A DNA stretch of 64,000 nt from Butyricicoccus_B sp017886875 (GCA_963931655.1 OZ007036.1:1178001-1242000); one strand, 5' to 3'; shown: positions 30,437 through 40,577, counted from the first letter of the stretch. Program-made: numbers and translations. Notes: generated by a model from the sequence alone, not told the origin.

Positions 30437-31963
30437 TTATAATAATGGTGCAAGTAGTCTTAGAATTGATGCTAAAATAGATGAAATCCAAGGAGTATCC
30501 TTAAACCATCTATCATCAACAAGCCTTGACTGAGCCATAATTTCCTCTATATCAGTTTTAATTTCCTCTATTACCTTACCTCCATAGAACACAGTACCAC
30601 ATTCAAAATGCATAAAAAAAGAACGGAAATCCATATTTATAGTACCAACAACAGCAACATCATCATCAGAAACAATCATTTTAGCGTGTAAAAATCCGGG
30701 AGTATATTCATATATTTTCACGCCGAATTTATGAAGCTGCTGATAGAATGAACGAGTTACCATATAAACAAGTTTTTTATCTGGCACACCAGGAGTAATA
30801 ATTCTAACATCAATACCACTTTGAGCAGCAGTTACAAGAGCTGTTATCATTTCATTATCAAGCACAAGATAAGGAGTAGTTATATAAACATATCTTCTTG
30901 CATTGTTAACGATTTGCATATAAACTGTTTCACCAACATTAAATTCATCAAGAGGACTGTCACCAAATGGCTGAACATAACCATCTGCTGGTCTTTCAAT
31001 GGTTGGTTTATATTTTATATGATTATTAGTTATTGTGTTTGTAGCATATTCCCACATTTCTAAAAACATTTCGGTCATATTAGCTACACCAGCACCACGA
31101 AGTTCAACGCTTGTATCTTTCCAATGACCAAAAGGAGAATTGCGGTTTATATATTCATCAGCAATGTTAGTTCCACCCATATAACCTACATTACCATCAA
31201 TAACCGTAATTTTTCTATGGTCACGATAATTGAGATAAGTGTTAAGAGTTGGAATAAATCTATTAAATTTAACCGTCTTAATACCTAATGAGTTCAAATA
31301 CTTATCATAATTAAGCGGTAATTTCGTTATACAGCCTGCATCATCATACATAACTCTTACTTCTACACCATTTTTAACCTTTTCACAAAGTATATCAAGT
31401 ATAGGCTGCCACATTTCACCGGGTTCAATTATAAAATATTCCATAAATATAAACTTTTGAGCTTTGCTCAATTCTATACACATAGCCTCAAATTGGTGTT
31501 CACCTACAGAAAAATATCTAGTAGTAGTTTCACCCCAAACCGGCAAACCACTTACATTTTGTATATATTGAGTGCGTCTTGCCTGCCTTGGCATAGCGGC
31601 AATAAGTCTATCTCTAGCCGGTGTAGATTTATGCTCAGAAAAATCAGGAGTTATAGGCTCAAATTTATGACTAGCTCTACTTCTATTAAATGGAGTATTG
31701 CCCCACATAAGATAAAACAAACCACCAAATAGAGGGAATATTAAAATAAGGATAATCCATGGAATTTTATAAGATGGGTTATCATTTTTTCTTACAATCC
31801 AAACTACAATAATAATTGATAAAATTGTACAAAAAAAGTCTACCCAAGGAAATATAAGAAAAATATTATTTAAAAGCCATATAAACAAACACATTTGTAT
31901 AATTAGTAATAAGCCACCAACTATACGCCTATCCCCTATTATTTTACCTAAAAATTTTTTCAT
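30437..31963 (-). CDS. cls: Cardiolipin synthase
   Basis: Membrane phospholipase-D-type enzyme joining two phosphatidylglycerols, 508 residues. Two N-terminal membrane segments (about 12-36 and 40-58, with a third near 67-88) and two HKD motifs, HRKITVID at His249 and HAKMIVSD at His426, each followed by the GG/GT-N-D/E pattern. A GGAGG site precedes the ATG. It uses the product pathway of the neighbouring pgsA. Confidence 0.94.
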   Translation of the reverse strand: MKKFLGKIIGDRRIVGGLLLIIQMCLFIWLLNNIFLIFPWVDFFCTILSIIIVVWIVRKNDNPSYKIPWIILILIFPLFGGLFYLMWGNTPFNRSRASHKFEPITPDFSEHKSTPARDRLIAAMPRQARRTQYIQNVSGLPVWGETTTRYFSVGEHQFEAMCIELSKAQKFIFMEYFIIEPGEMWQPILDILCEKVKNGVEVRVMYDDAGCITKLPLNYDKYLNSLGIKTVKFNRFIPTLNTYLNYRDHRKITVIDGNVGYMGGTNIADEYINRNSPFGHWKDTSVELRGAGVANMTEMFLEMWEYATNTITNNHIKYKPTIERPADGYVQPFGDSPLDEFNVGETVYMQIVNNARRYVYITTPYLVLDNEMITALVTAAQSGIDVRIITPGVPDKKLVYMVTRSFYQQLHKFGVKIYEYTPGFLHAKMIVSDDDVAVVGTINMDFRSFFMHFECGTVFYGGKVIEEIKTDIEEIMAQSRLVDDRWFKDTPWISSILASILRLLAPLL

Positions 31964-32105
31964 ACTTCCTCCATTTCTATTTAAACGGAACTTTGTTTTT
32001 ATGATACCTCTTTTAAGTTATAGTGTCAATGATATAGAAAAAGTGATAACATATGTTTTTTAAACATATATTTAACTGATAAATTAACAGGAGGTATTAT
32101 GAGTT

Positions 32106-33035
32106 GTGATTTTATATTCACTATGTTTTTTTATAATTGGGCTTATTTTGACTATGAGGGGTGGAGATGTATTTGTTGACTCAGCGGCAAAAATAGCCGA
32201 AGCCAGTGGTATACCTCGTTTTGTTATAGGAGCAACACTTGTAAGCATTTGCACAACTGCACCAGAACTTACAGTATCAATTCTAGCGAGTTTAAGGGGT
32301 GCATCTGAACTTGCTGTAGGTAATGCAGTAGGCTCAGTTGCATGTAATACTGGGCTTATATTAGGTATTTCAGCATTACTTGCACCATCTGTTTTTAGCA
32401 TAAGAGAAGCTAAAACCAAAGGAGCAGTTTTAATATGTTTAGGAGTGCTAACAGGTTGTTTTTGTGCTGATGGTGTTATAAATTCAGGTGAAGCACTTGG
32501 TTTATTTACACTTTTATTTGCATTTTTAGCTATGAATTTGCAAAGTGCTAGTAATACAGAAAATAGAGATATAAAAATAAATGTACTTGAAACATTTTTT
32601 ATGTTTATTGTTGGGGCTGTATCGGTTATATTGGGTGCAAAACTAATGGTAGACCATGGCACAAGACTTGCAAGTATGTTAGGAATACCAGAAAGCATAA
32701 TTGGTTTAACTCTTGTTGCACTTGGCACTTCCCTACCTGAGCTTATGACCACACTTTCGGCTATAAGAAAAGGTCATGGAATGTTATCAGTAGGCAATAT
32801 TATAGGAGCGAATATAATAAATTTATCGCTTGTAGTACCTGCAAGTACCATAGCAAGCGGAGGAATTTTAGCGGTAGAACCTGAAGTATTTGTTAGAGAT
32901 TTACCATTTGCGATTATTTTAATAGGCATATCACTAATACCTCCAATGTTTCATGGCAAATTTTTTAGAATACAAGGTCTTAGTTTAATATTGTGTTATT
33001 TTATCTATATTTCTATTTTAATGAGAGCAATTTGA
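32106..33035 (+). CDS. Calcium/sodium antiporter family protein (CaCA, YrbG-like)
   Basis: Integral membrane cation exchanger of 309 residues with about ten membrane segments in two inverted halves. Both alpha repeats are visible: GATLVSICTTAPELTVSI with GNAVGSVACN, and GLTLVALGTSLPELMTTL with GNIIGANIIN. The GTG at 32106 is chosen, with AGGAGG at 32089-32094; the out-of-frame ATG at 32099 soon stops. The ion specificity cannot be read from the sequence. Confidence 0.9.
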   Translation: MILYSLCFFIIGLILTMRGGDVFVDSAAKIAEASGIPRFVIGATLVSICTTAPELTVSILASLRGASELAVGNAVGSVACNTGLILGISALLAPSVFSIREAKTKGAVLICLGVLTGCFCADGVINSGEALGLFTLLFAFLAMNLQSASNTENRDIKINVLETFFMFIVGAVSVILGAKLMVDHGTRLASMLGIPESIIGLTLVALGTSLPELMTTLSAIRKGHGMLSVGNIIGANIINLSLVVPASTIASGGILAVEPEVFVRDLPFAIILIGISLIPPMFHGKFFRIQGLSLILCYFIYISILMRAI

Positions 33036-33095
33036 TTTATAAAACCCTACTATGTTATAATTTCATAAAATAATTATAGAAAGGGCTTAATATAT

Positions 33096-34292
33096 ATGAA
33101 GTTTAATGCACCCGTACCAAAACAAGAGTTAGAAAACAGATTAAATGCATTTAGATTAGAACTAGAAAACCAAGATAAAAATTGGCAAATGGTGCTAATA
33201 CATAATCCTGTAAATTTATATTATTTAACAGGCACAGTACCAGATGGCTTACTTGTAATAACAAAAAAGCAAGCTATATTATGGGTGCGTAAAAACTATG
33301 ATAGAGCAAGAAATGAAAGTGAATTTGAAGATATCCGTTCTATGAAATCCTTTAGAGATATATCAGAATATTTCATAGATATACCAAAAATCGTTTATTT
33401 GGAATATAAACATGCCACTTTACAGTGGTTAAATCTTGTGAAAAAACACTTAAAATTTGAAGAATGTAAAGATATCCTACCTGTTTTACAAAGTCTAAGA
33501 GTTATTAAAAGTGAATATGAGATAGAATGTATAAAAGCGTCTGGTAAAATGCATGCTAAAAGTCTGGAACAAGTTTTACCTGTATTTTTAAGAGAAGGCG
33601 TAAGTGAAGCGGAACTTTGTGGTGAAGTATTATTGGATTTAATAAGACGAGGTTCAATGGGAAGTTGCCGATTTGAAAATCCACATGGTGAAGCTATAGG
33701 CGGAATGTGTTCATTTAGTGAAAATGGATTAAACGGAATATCATTTGATAGCCCAGATGGCTGCACAGGCACATATATACCTATACAAGCACTTGGTTCA
33801 CACAGTCGAAAATTAAAAAAAGGGGATATAGTGTTTGCTGATATATCATGTGGAGTTGCAGGATATCATACAGATAAAAGTGTAACATATTTTTATGGCA
33901 AACTTAGCGAGCATAAAAACGGAGATTTAATTAAACGAGCATATAATATTTGTTTAGATATTGAAAAGAATGTATCTAAAATGTTAAAACCGAATATAAA
34001 ACTAAGTGATATTTATGATTTTGCATATAATGCTGTGCCAGATGAATTTAAACAAGGTTTTATGTTTGGTAAAAAGTTTTTAGGTCATTCAATAGGTCTA
34101 GCTATGGACGAATACCCAGCAATAGCAAAAGGTTTTGATTTAACAATAAAGCCTAATGAAGTGTTTGCGATTGAGCCTAAAATAAAGCTTGATGGCATAG
34201 GGCTTGTCGGAACAGAGAACACATATCTTGTAAGTGAACAAGGCGGAATTTGTTTAACCGGCAAGCCACAGCCATTAATTGAAATTATTTAA
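33096..34292 (+). CDS. M24 family metallopeptidase (Xaa-Pro aminopeptidase-like)
   Basis: A 398-residue cytoplasmic peptidase: creatinase-like N-terminal domain (about 1-140) and a pita-bread catalytic domain with ligands in DISCGVAGYHTDKS, the HSIGLAMDEYP His, and EPKIKL and GTENTYLV near the C-terminus. An AAAGGG site precedes the ATG. Its stop codon directly abuts the stop of the last phage-cassette gene on the other strand. Confidence 0.88.
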   Translation: MKFNAPVPKQELENRLNAFRLELENQDKNWQMVLIHNPVNLYYLTGTVPDGLLVITKKQAILWVRKNYDRARNESEFEDIRSMKSFRDISEYFIDIPKIVYLEYKHATLQWLNLVKKHLKFEECKDILPVLQSLRVIKSEYEIECIKASGKMHAKSLEQVLPVFLREGVSEAELCGEVLLDLIRRGSMGSCRFENPHGEAIGGMCSFSENGLNGISFDSPDGCTGTYIPIQALGSHSRKLKKGDIVFADISCGVAGYHTDKSVTYFYGKLSEHKNGDLIKRAYNICLDIEKNVSKMLKPNIKLSDIYDFAYNAVPDEFKQGFMFGKKFLGHSIGLAMDEYPAIAKGFDLTIKPNEVFAIEPKIKLDGIGLVGTENTYLVSEQGGICLTGKPQPLIEII

Positions 34293-35645
34293 TTATAACC
34301 AGAGTAAATATCTGTTATAAAGCTCCTGATAAGCGTTTTCTAGACTTGCACCACTGTTAGCAAGTAATTGAGCCTGATATTCAGCCTCAGCCTGTTTCAT
34401 ACCATAAGCCTGTTGTAAAAGTAACTGGAATTGTTTAATCTGATTATCAAGACTTAAACCTTCTATTGTATAAGAAAGTTTTTGACCTTCCATAGTTGGA
34501 TTACCATTTAAGCTACCAGTGATACCTGCCTGAGTGAAGGCATTATTTATATTTTGTTGGTTCATGCTCTGACCGTTAGATATTGCCCATTGCATAGCAG
34601 ATAAAATATTGTTAGCGTTTTGCATACCCGCTTGTAAAACGGTATTGTAATAGCCTTGAAGCTGTTCAGCAGTTGCAAGGTCGCCCGAAAGCTGAGCATT
34701 TTTGATAGCAAGCTCAATAGCTTGAATTTGATTGCTAACATTCTGTTCATTTGAGTTTACAGCACTTGTATAGGCATTTTGAGCTGCTATAGCTGAACTT
34801 TCAGACAATCCAGAGTTTGTAAGGCCTAAAGCGGCAAGTTGTTCAGCGTTAGCACCATTAGGGTTAAGTAAATTCATATAGTTTTGTTGAGCTGCTGTGT
34901 TTGCACTTTGTCCCGCTTGATAAACACCTGTTTTCTGAGCCTCAAGCTGAGCGACATTCTGTTCAATAGCAGCTTGGTTTTGAGCATGAATAGCATTTTG
35001 CATTTGCTCATATTGGTTCATATAACCATTCATAGCATCTTCATATTGCTTAATAGCGTCTAATTGAGGTTGATACATTTGATTATAAAGACCATCAACA
35101 TAGCTTTGTGCCTGTTCCTGCCAAGCATCAGATTTACCATTTAGTTTATTTAGTCGCTGATTAAGTATATTTTGAAGCTGTCCTACACTAGCAGTACCCA
35201 TACTATCCTCAAACATACCCGCCCAATCAGTGTTTTGATAAAGACCAGACCAGTTAGAATTGTTATTTGCATTTAAAAACTGAGAATAGTTATTTGTTTT
35301 ATCATTACTTGAGCCATAACCAGCATCAATTTTCTGGTTTCTAAGCTGTTCATACTTTGCAGCACTTTGATAGTCACCACTGCTAACAGCTTGATTTATT
35401 AAAGCCTGATAATTAGTATTTACATCAAATTTCGGAGTGTTAGAGGAACTAGAACTTGATGAACCACTAGAGCCCCAAGAGCTAGAAGAGCTGCTACTAG
35501 AGCCAGGATATCTGTTATTGTATGAGTTTGATGAGCTAGAAGAGCTACTTGAAGAACTGTTATTATTTTTATTACTTGAAGATACTGCACTTGCAGCACC
35601 AGCAGCAGCTAAAGCACCACCAATAATAGCACCTAAACCGAACAT
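34293..35645 (-). CDS. Phage virion protein, ejection/pilot-like
   Basis: A 450-residue protein with a hydrophobic Gly/Ala start (MFGLGAIIGGALAAAG), a Ser/Asn tract (about 20-75), and a long helical Gln/Asn/Ala-rich body with many Tyr. This layout suits a DNA-ejection or pilot protein of short-tailed phages, which carry a membrane-active end and coiled coils, but I recognise no family. The ATG at 35645 with AGGAGG is chosen over 35669. It is the last gene of the cassette. Confidence 0.6.
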   Translation of the reverse strand: MFGLGAIIGGALAAAGAASAVSSSNKNNNSSSSSSSSSSNSYNNRYPGSSSSSSSSWGSSGSSSSSSSNTPKFDVNTNYQALINQAVSSGDYQSAAKYEQLRNQKIDAGYGSSNDKTNNYSQFLNANNNSNWSGLYQNTDWAGMFEDSMGTASVGQLQNILNQRLNKLNGKSDAWQEQAQSYVDGLYNQMYQPQLDAIKQYEDAMNGYMNQYEQMQNAIHAQNQAAIEQNVAQLEAQKTGVYQAGQSANTAAQQNYMNLLNPNGANAEQLAALGLTNSGLSESSAIAAQNAYTSAVNSNEQNVSNQIQAIELAIKNAQLSGDLATAEQLQGYYNTVLQAGMQNANNILSAMQWAISNGQSMNQQNINNAFTQAGITGSLNGNPTMEGQKLSYTIEGLSLDNQIKQFQLLLQQAYGMKQAEAEYQAQLLANSGASLENAYQELYNRYLLWL

Positions 35646-35649
35646 AAAA

Positions 35650-36378
35650 TCAAGCCTCCTTACTTTCAATTAGTTTTGTGAGTTGAGGTAATAATGCAAT
35701 AAGTTGCGGAATTTTTTCTATCTGACCACCAGTTAAGCGGTCAATATACATAATAGGCTGAATAGAGCTTTCTTGTACAGCCATAGCACCATCGCTATCA
35801 GTGGAAATAACACCTGTTTTAAAAAGTCTAGTAAAAGTGTCCTGTGAATAATCTGGCATATCATTGAGCCATTTATATGTTTTCATATTTTCCTCCTGTA
35901 AAAGTGATTGTTTAAAGCTATACCAAAGGTTTTCATCTTCTACCATAGGGCGAGGGCAGTCTTTCCCAGTCACATCATAATGACGAATTATGTTATCAAT
36001 GCTTATGTTGTATTTCTGCATAAGCATTTTTGTTAGTTTTATGGTGTTTGCAATGCTTTTTAGTCTGATATTACCATTTTTATCAAGCATACATATTTCA
36101 ATGCCTAAACTGTTAGCATTTCTGCAAAACTTATGTCTGTAAGTTTTAGCCCCACAGTGCCAAGCAGTATCAGTATCTAGTACAGACTGCCAAACTTCAT
36201 TTTCATCAATGAAATAATGTGCAGAAGCCTTTATATTTTTTTCTCTTGCAAAATAATCAATATTATTTTTAGCGGTATCGCCTTTATTGCTTGTATAATG
36301 TATAACAATATACTCAATATCCTTACTTCTACCCTCTTGATAATTGCCAGAGTTACATTGCTTAAAGTTTATTTGCAT
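35650..36378 (-). CDS. N-acetylmuramoyl-L-alanine amidase (endolysin)
   Basis: A 242-residue phage lysin. An Amidase_2 (T7-lysozyme/PGRP type) zinc domain at about 10-150 has ligands in YIVIHYTSN, the HCG segment (TAWHCGAK) and HYDVTGKDCPRPM. The C-terminal 90 residues look like a wall-binding or linker region. The ATG at 36378 is chosen, with GAGGAC just upstream. It overlaps the holin gene by 17 bases, the usual lysis pair. Confidence 0.9.
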   Translation of the reverse strand: MQINFKQCNSGNYQEGRSKDIEYIVIHYTSNKGDTAKNNIDYFAREKNIKASAHYFIDENEVWQSVLDTDTAWHCGAKTYRHKFCRNANSLGIEICMLDKNGNIRLKSIANTIKLTKMLMQKYNISIDNIIRHYDVTGKDCPRPMVEDENLWYSFKQSLLQEENMKTYKWLNDMPDYSQDTFTRLFKTGVISTDSDGAMAVQESSIQPIMYIDRLTGGQIEKIPQLIALLPQLTKLIESKEA

Positions 36379-36784
36379 TTTCGTCCTCACTTTCTTTAAG
36401 CTGCTCTAATACCTCCTTGAGTTTTTGTGGATAAGGTACACCAAGCTTACCTGCATTTTCTAATATGCTTATACCTTCATTTGCTATGTAAAAGGCTATT
36501 ACAACGCCACGCACAACACCAGAACCGCCCATTATATAAACATCAAGTATGTTTGCAATCAATACTAAAAGCAGAATAAAGACTTTTTTCGCTAAGCCTT
36601 TAAAGCCAGTAGAACTATTAAGGGTTTTTGTAACAATTCCCACCATTAAGCCAGTTATATAGTCTATTGCAATAAAGGCAAGTAAAGCCATCATAACGCC
36701 ATCTAATCCACCCCAAAGAGTGACACAAAAGCCACCGATTGCAGCACATATAATTTTAAAAGTTAAAATAATATTATTTTCCAT
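36362..36784 (-). CDS. Phage holin (toxin secretion/lysis holin type)
   Basis: A 140-residue membrane protein with three to four hydrophobic segments and a charged C-terminus. The pattern AFIAIDYITGLMVGI and STGFKGLAKKVFIL matches the phage_holin_4 (TcdE/LydA-like) family. It forms the membrane lesion that lets the adjacent amidase reach the wall. Confidence 0.88.
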   Translation of the reverse strand: MENNIILTFKIICAAIGGFCVTLWGGLDGVMMALLAFIAIDYITGLMVGIVTKTLNSSTGFKGLAKKVFILLLVLIANILDVYIMGGSGVVRGVVIAFYIANEGISILENAGKLGVPYPQKLKEVLEQLKESEDENANKL

Positions 36785-36850
36785 TGTTTATCACCTATTT
36801 AAATTAGAATCCTCCTTTTTGAGAAAATGTCACACAGTAACAATATAGAA

Positions 36851-38767
36851 CTAACGCCCCTTTCGTTTAGCGTAACCGCCAATAGTGTAGTGTAGAGCAG
36901 CAGAATATATACCAAAACCCTCACTAGCTTCTTCACCTTTCAAAATTATCTGAATAAATAGAAACTTTTTAATTTTCTTTCTAAACATAATTTCTTGAAC
37001 ATCAAGGTTAGAGAAAGTAAATCTACTAAAATCTATATCATAAAAACTAAAAATATCCGCAGTAGGCACTTCAATTTTCTGTCCGAAGTCTTTTTCTGTT
37101 CTAAGCCAGATTTCACAGCTAGACCTTGTAAAAGCCTTTAATTGTATGCCATTACCACGTTTATGCAGTGTTTTATAACGTGTTGGATAACCTAAGCTAT
37201 CGAGTTTTGACCTCCATTCCCATTTAATAGGTTTTCCATCATCATTATAAGCAAGCATCAAACGGTCACCAGCTTCATCAAGCATATCATTATTAAAACG
37301 ACATACTTTTCCATCATCAGTACCAAAGTATAAAATGTCATCTTCTGTACTCATACATCTAGCGGGAATGTTATCCCAGTAATACCACTCATAACCGCCA
37401 TCACTTTTATTTTGGTTGCTATCTGCAACATAAGCATGATTATTTATAACTAAAATATAGTAACCCTGCCACACCGCAGAAACCGCATTTTCAAGATTTT
37501 TTTCTTTTATTAGATGAGGATTAATACGCTCTGAACGGCATTGTAATGAACGTTGAACATTTGGATAAGTGTAACTTGTAACAGGAGCGAATACACCACG
37601 GGGAGATAGAAACAAAGGGTCATCAAGCAAAGTTTGTATAGCATAAGAGCCAACCGCCCCAATACCACTTAAACCTTCTTTGAGTGGGAAAATACTTGTT
37701 CCGCTGTCTGATGTTTCGGCTGTATGGTTCCAAATAGTAATCTCTTGTCGGTTATCCTCTTTTAAAACGAGTAGTTCGCCTTGATACTTGGCATAACCTA
37801 CAATTTTAAAGTCATTTGTACCAACTTCAATACTTTGATTGTCTGGGAAATATGTTGCGTCTTTAAGACCAGAATACCATTCTGTAGCCTGCATATCTGG
37901 ATTACCAGTTAAAAACACTCTAGTTGAGTTGTTAATGCCAAAAGTGGTAAAGATTTTGCATTTTTTTATTTTATCTGCTGCACCTTCGGTTGTTTTTTGA
38001 AATTCTATTGTGAGAGTAGCAGTACCACTTGCCGCAGGTTTAGCAGGTGCAGGCGAAATAGTTACAACACCAGTATCAGGGTTAAAACTTATCCCGCTTG
38101 TTATTTCTGCACCATTATTCCACACTTTAACAGTAGAACCTGCGTCAATCTTTCTAGTATCAACAGTAAATTCAGTAGCTTCACCATCTGGAATAAAAGT
38201 GTTTTTACGTTTTTTAGATAATAAATTCACGCTTTCATATATGTTACCTCCACCAGTAGGCTTAGCACCGATAGTTGTTGTTGGTATGTATGCCTCATCT
38301 TCAACATTTTTGACTTCTTTTCCATCATAATGAAGATATTCTTTACCTGTTAAAATCCAAAGGTCACCATTGAAATAAAAACCAATGCTTTTATCATTAT
38401 TTAAATCAGTTTTCAAAACTACTTCTGACATAGGTTTATCTTCTTCCCATGATAAAGAAGATTTTTCGTTCTGTTTTAATTTTAAAAGTCTAGTACCAGC
38501 ATGAACAATCATTTGTTTTTCGCCATCTATAACAAAAGACCAAAGCCCATTTATTCTAGCTTTATCACTAAATTGGTGAAGTGTACGCCAGCCGACACGT
38601 TTTTCTGGATAACCGCCCGCATCAGAAATAAGGTTTACAGCCCAAGGGCTACGGCTGTCATCAATTTGTGTATCATCAGTTAAAAGGTCAATCCCTCTAA
38701 ACTGCTGATAAACCTTGTAACCCTCAGACGGTTGAGTAAAAGACGGAACAGAAATAACTTCAAGCAT
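36851..38767 (-). CDS. Phage structural protein, tail-stabilisation-like
   Basis: A 638-residue protein rich in beta-strand, with repeats of the sort YFNGDLWILTGKEYLHYDGK and an inner Ig-like stretch (about 195-260) resembling a hydrolysis-resistant decoration domain. Position after the adaptor-like gene and size suggest the stabilisation/tail-hub protein of P22-like podoviruses. The ATG at 38767 is chosen, 9 bases after GGAGG. It overlaps the upstream gene by 8 bases. Confidence 0.6.
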   Translation of the reverse strand: MLEVISVPSFTQPSEGYKVYQQFRGIDLLTDDTQIDDSRSPWAVNLISDAGGYPEKRVGWRTLHQFSDKARINGLWSFVIDGEKQMIVHAGTRLLKLKQNEKSSLSWEEDKPMSEVVLKTDLNNDKSIGFYFNGDLWILTGKEYLHYDGKEVKNVEDEAYIPTTTIGAKPTGGGNIYESVNLLSKKRKNTFIPDGEATEFTVDTRKIDAGSTVKVWNNGAEITSGISFNPDTGVVTISPAPAKPAASGTATLTIEFQKTTEGAADKIKKCKIFTTFGINNSTRVFLTGNPDMQATEWYSGLKDATYFPDNQSIEVGTNDFKIVGYAKYQGELLVLKEDNRQEITIWNHTAETSDSGTSIFPLKEGLSGIGAVGSYAIQTLLDDPLFLSPRGVFAPVTSYTYPNVQRSLQCRSERINPHLIKEKNLENAVSAVWQGYYILVINNHAYVADSNQNKSDGGYEWYYWDNIPARCMSTEDDILYFGTDDGKVCRFNNDMLDEAGDRLMLAYNDDGKPIKWEWRSKLDSLGYPTRYKTLHKRGNGIQLKAFTRSSCEIWLRTEKDFGQKIEVPTADIFSFYDIDFSRFTFSNLDVQEIMFRKKIKKFLFIQIILKGEEASEGFGIYSAALHYTIGGYAKRKGR

Positions 38768-39149
38768 CGTCATACGCCTCCATTTCAGTTTCAATAGCAG
38801 GGGTTATACTATTTAAAGTCTGAGTAAATTTGTTATAAGCTAAAACTGACTCTGCCTTTTTGTCATCATCAGCTTCTAAAAACTTGCTTTGTACAGCGTA
38901 AGGCATAACCATACGGGATATTTCTTCACAAAATGGGATTTCAAAGTTTTCAAAATCAGAGCCTATTAAAAAAGGGGGAGCAAGCATTTTATCTTGCCCC
39001 CTGATTGTTCGGAACTGATTTTCATAAGGCAAACAAATCGCCATTATATGATTTAAAATAGTAGGAAAAGCGGATTTTAGCTCTTCATCATCATCAGGGA
39101 TTTCATAAACCAAATAACACCCCTGTTCATAAAGTTCACGAGCAGTCAT
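38760..39149 (-). CDS. Phage head-tail adaptor-like protein
   Basis: A 129-residue acidic, mostly helical protein between capsid and stabilisation-like genes, where podoviruses keep the gp4-type portal adaptor. I see no diagnostic motif, so the name rests on position and size. An AAGGGG site precedes the ATG. Confidence 0.45.
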   Translation of the reverse strand: MTARELYEQGCYLVYEIPDDDEELKSAFPTILNHIMAICLPYENQFRTIRGQDKMLAPPFLIGSDFENFEIPFCEEISRMVMPYAVQSKFLEADDDKKAESVLAYNKFTQTLNSITPAIETEMEAYDDA

Positions 39150-39163
39150 AATAAAAACCCCTT

Positions 39164-40222
39164 TTATTCAGAAGCAACCTGTTTTTCAGTTATATCTGAA
39201 GTAAATTTACCTTCTGTATCCATAGCAACAGCTCTTACCAGCTTATCAGTGCCATTAAAAGCACCAGTATAAATTTCTCTAGTCATAGAGAAACGAGGGT
39301 CAGAACCATCTAAAGTGTAATAAATAGACTTAGCACCAGAAGACTCAATAGTTACAGCCTCTTTAGAACTATCTGAAATTGTTGGTTTTGTTTGTTGAGC
39401 AGACTGAAGCACAAGAGAATAAACTGCATCAGCTTTAGAACCAAGCACAAAAACATCATAGAGCTGTCTACCTTCAATAACTGCACCATTTATACCAACA
39501 GGGTCAGTATGAATTTTAGCTGCATTAATTTTATAAGGGAAAGCGACAGCCTGTTCATGCACAGCAGTAAAGAAATGGTTTTCATCAAACATATAATCTG
39601 GAATTTCCACAATAGTGAAACCAGCGACTGAGCCAATAACACCAGTAGGAAGCTGTTTACCAGCCAGATTATCAAGACCACACCATTCTTTAGAAAGCAT
39701 AATATCTGGAGTCATTGAAGCAGGGATATATATGTATCTACCCTCTCTAGGAACTCTGTGGTTATTGAACCAAGTACGAGCTTTAAAGATTTCTGTTATA
39801 ATGTTTTCGATTGTAGGCTTTTCATCTGCTATTGCAATATGTCCATAGTTCATAATTTTATTTAAAGCATATTGGTCAGCGGTAGGAACAACCTGTTCAC
39901 GTAGCTGCTGACGAAGCCATTGACCAGCCTTGTTGGTGATAGACTGAGCAGACTCATCGCCTTTATCCACAACGCCAGTAAATGATTTATCTTGACTCAT
40001 AGTGTATTCCATAACAGTATCTTGAACATCTTCAAGCTTACCATAACGACTAGAACCGCTTTTCTGATAATCGACTAATGCAGTAGTTTTTAGCATATAA
40101 ACTCTAACGGTTTTGGCACCTGTGAAATCAACTTTAGCCTTGCAATGAGATTTAATATAACTATCCTGAGAGAAAGCAGACTCAATTTCTGGTGAATATC
40201 TGGTTGCTAAATTAATTGCCAT
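39164..40222 (-). CDS. Major capsid protein with C-terminal chitobiase-like domain
   Basis: A 352-residue protein. The N-terminal 280 residues have the make-up of a phage coat protein (SPEIESAFSQDSYIKSH, YIYIPASMTPDIMLSKE, GSVAGFTIVEIPDYMF, the last a common coat C-domain pattern). Residues about 290-350 carry YYTLDGSDPRFS, the signature of the CHB_HEX_C_1/FN3-like beta-sandwich seen as a surface decoration. It follows the scaffold-like gene. An AAGGAG site precedes the ATG. Confidence 0.82.
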   Translation of the reverse strand: MAINLATRYSPEIESAFSQDSYIKSHCKAKVDFTGAKTVRVYMLKTTALVDYQKSGSSRYGKLEDVQDTVMEYTMSQDKSFTGVVDKGDESAQSITNKAGQWLRQQLREQVVPTADQYALNKIMNYGHIAIADEKPTIENIITEIFKARTWFNNHRVPREGRYIYIPASMTPDIMLSKEWCGLDNLAGKQLPTGVIGSVAGFTIVEIPDYMFDENHFFTAVHEQAVAFPYKINAAKIHTDPVGINGAVIEGRQLYDVFVLGSKADAVYSLVLQSAQQTKPTISDSSKEAVTIESSGAKSIYYTLDGSDPRFSMTREIYTGAFNGTDKLVRAVAMDTEGKFTSDITEKQVASE

Positions 40223-40253
40223 AATAAAAATATCTCCTTTAAAAATAAATTAT

Positions 40254-40577
40254 TTACTTAGAAAGACCACTAATGAAAGCGTCTGATACTATAGGGCTAG
40301 ATGATAAAGTGCCTATGCTAGTAAGTTTGTTTTTATCATTTATCTGCATAGCACGAATAATTTCTTGAAGTTGAGCGATTTTATTTAAAAGTTCAGTTTC
40401 TCTACCTGAAGAAAAAGCGTTAGCAGGAGCAACACCTGATTTTATAATCTGAGCAATTTGAGGTGTTAACTGCTCTTTAGATAGGTTAGGATTTGCTTTA
40501 ATTGCCTCAAGCCAAGGTTTAATTAGCTCTTGACAGTTTGCAAACTGCATAGCGTTAGGGTTTTGAATAGTATTCAT
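40254..40577 (-). CDS. Probable phage scaffolding protein
   Basis: A 107-residue, helical, Gln/Asn-rich protein between portal and capsid genes, the classic scaffold position. It ends in a Ser-rich tail. No motif confirms it. Its ATG overlaps the portal stop by 4 bases (ATGA). Confidence 0.5.
   Translation of the reverse strand: MNTIQNPNAMQFANCQELIKPWLEAIKANPNLSKEQLTPQIAQIIKSGVAPANAFSSGRETELLNKIAQLQEIIRAMQINDKNKLTSIGTLSSSPIVSDAFISGLSK

Noticed and set aside
35437..35673. Plus-strand frame rich in Leu and Glu opposite the phage ejection-like gene
   Set aside because: It is the antisense of the Ser/Asn tract of that gene, which gives a simple-composition mirror frame.
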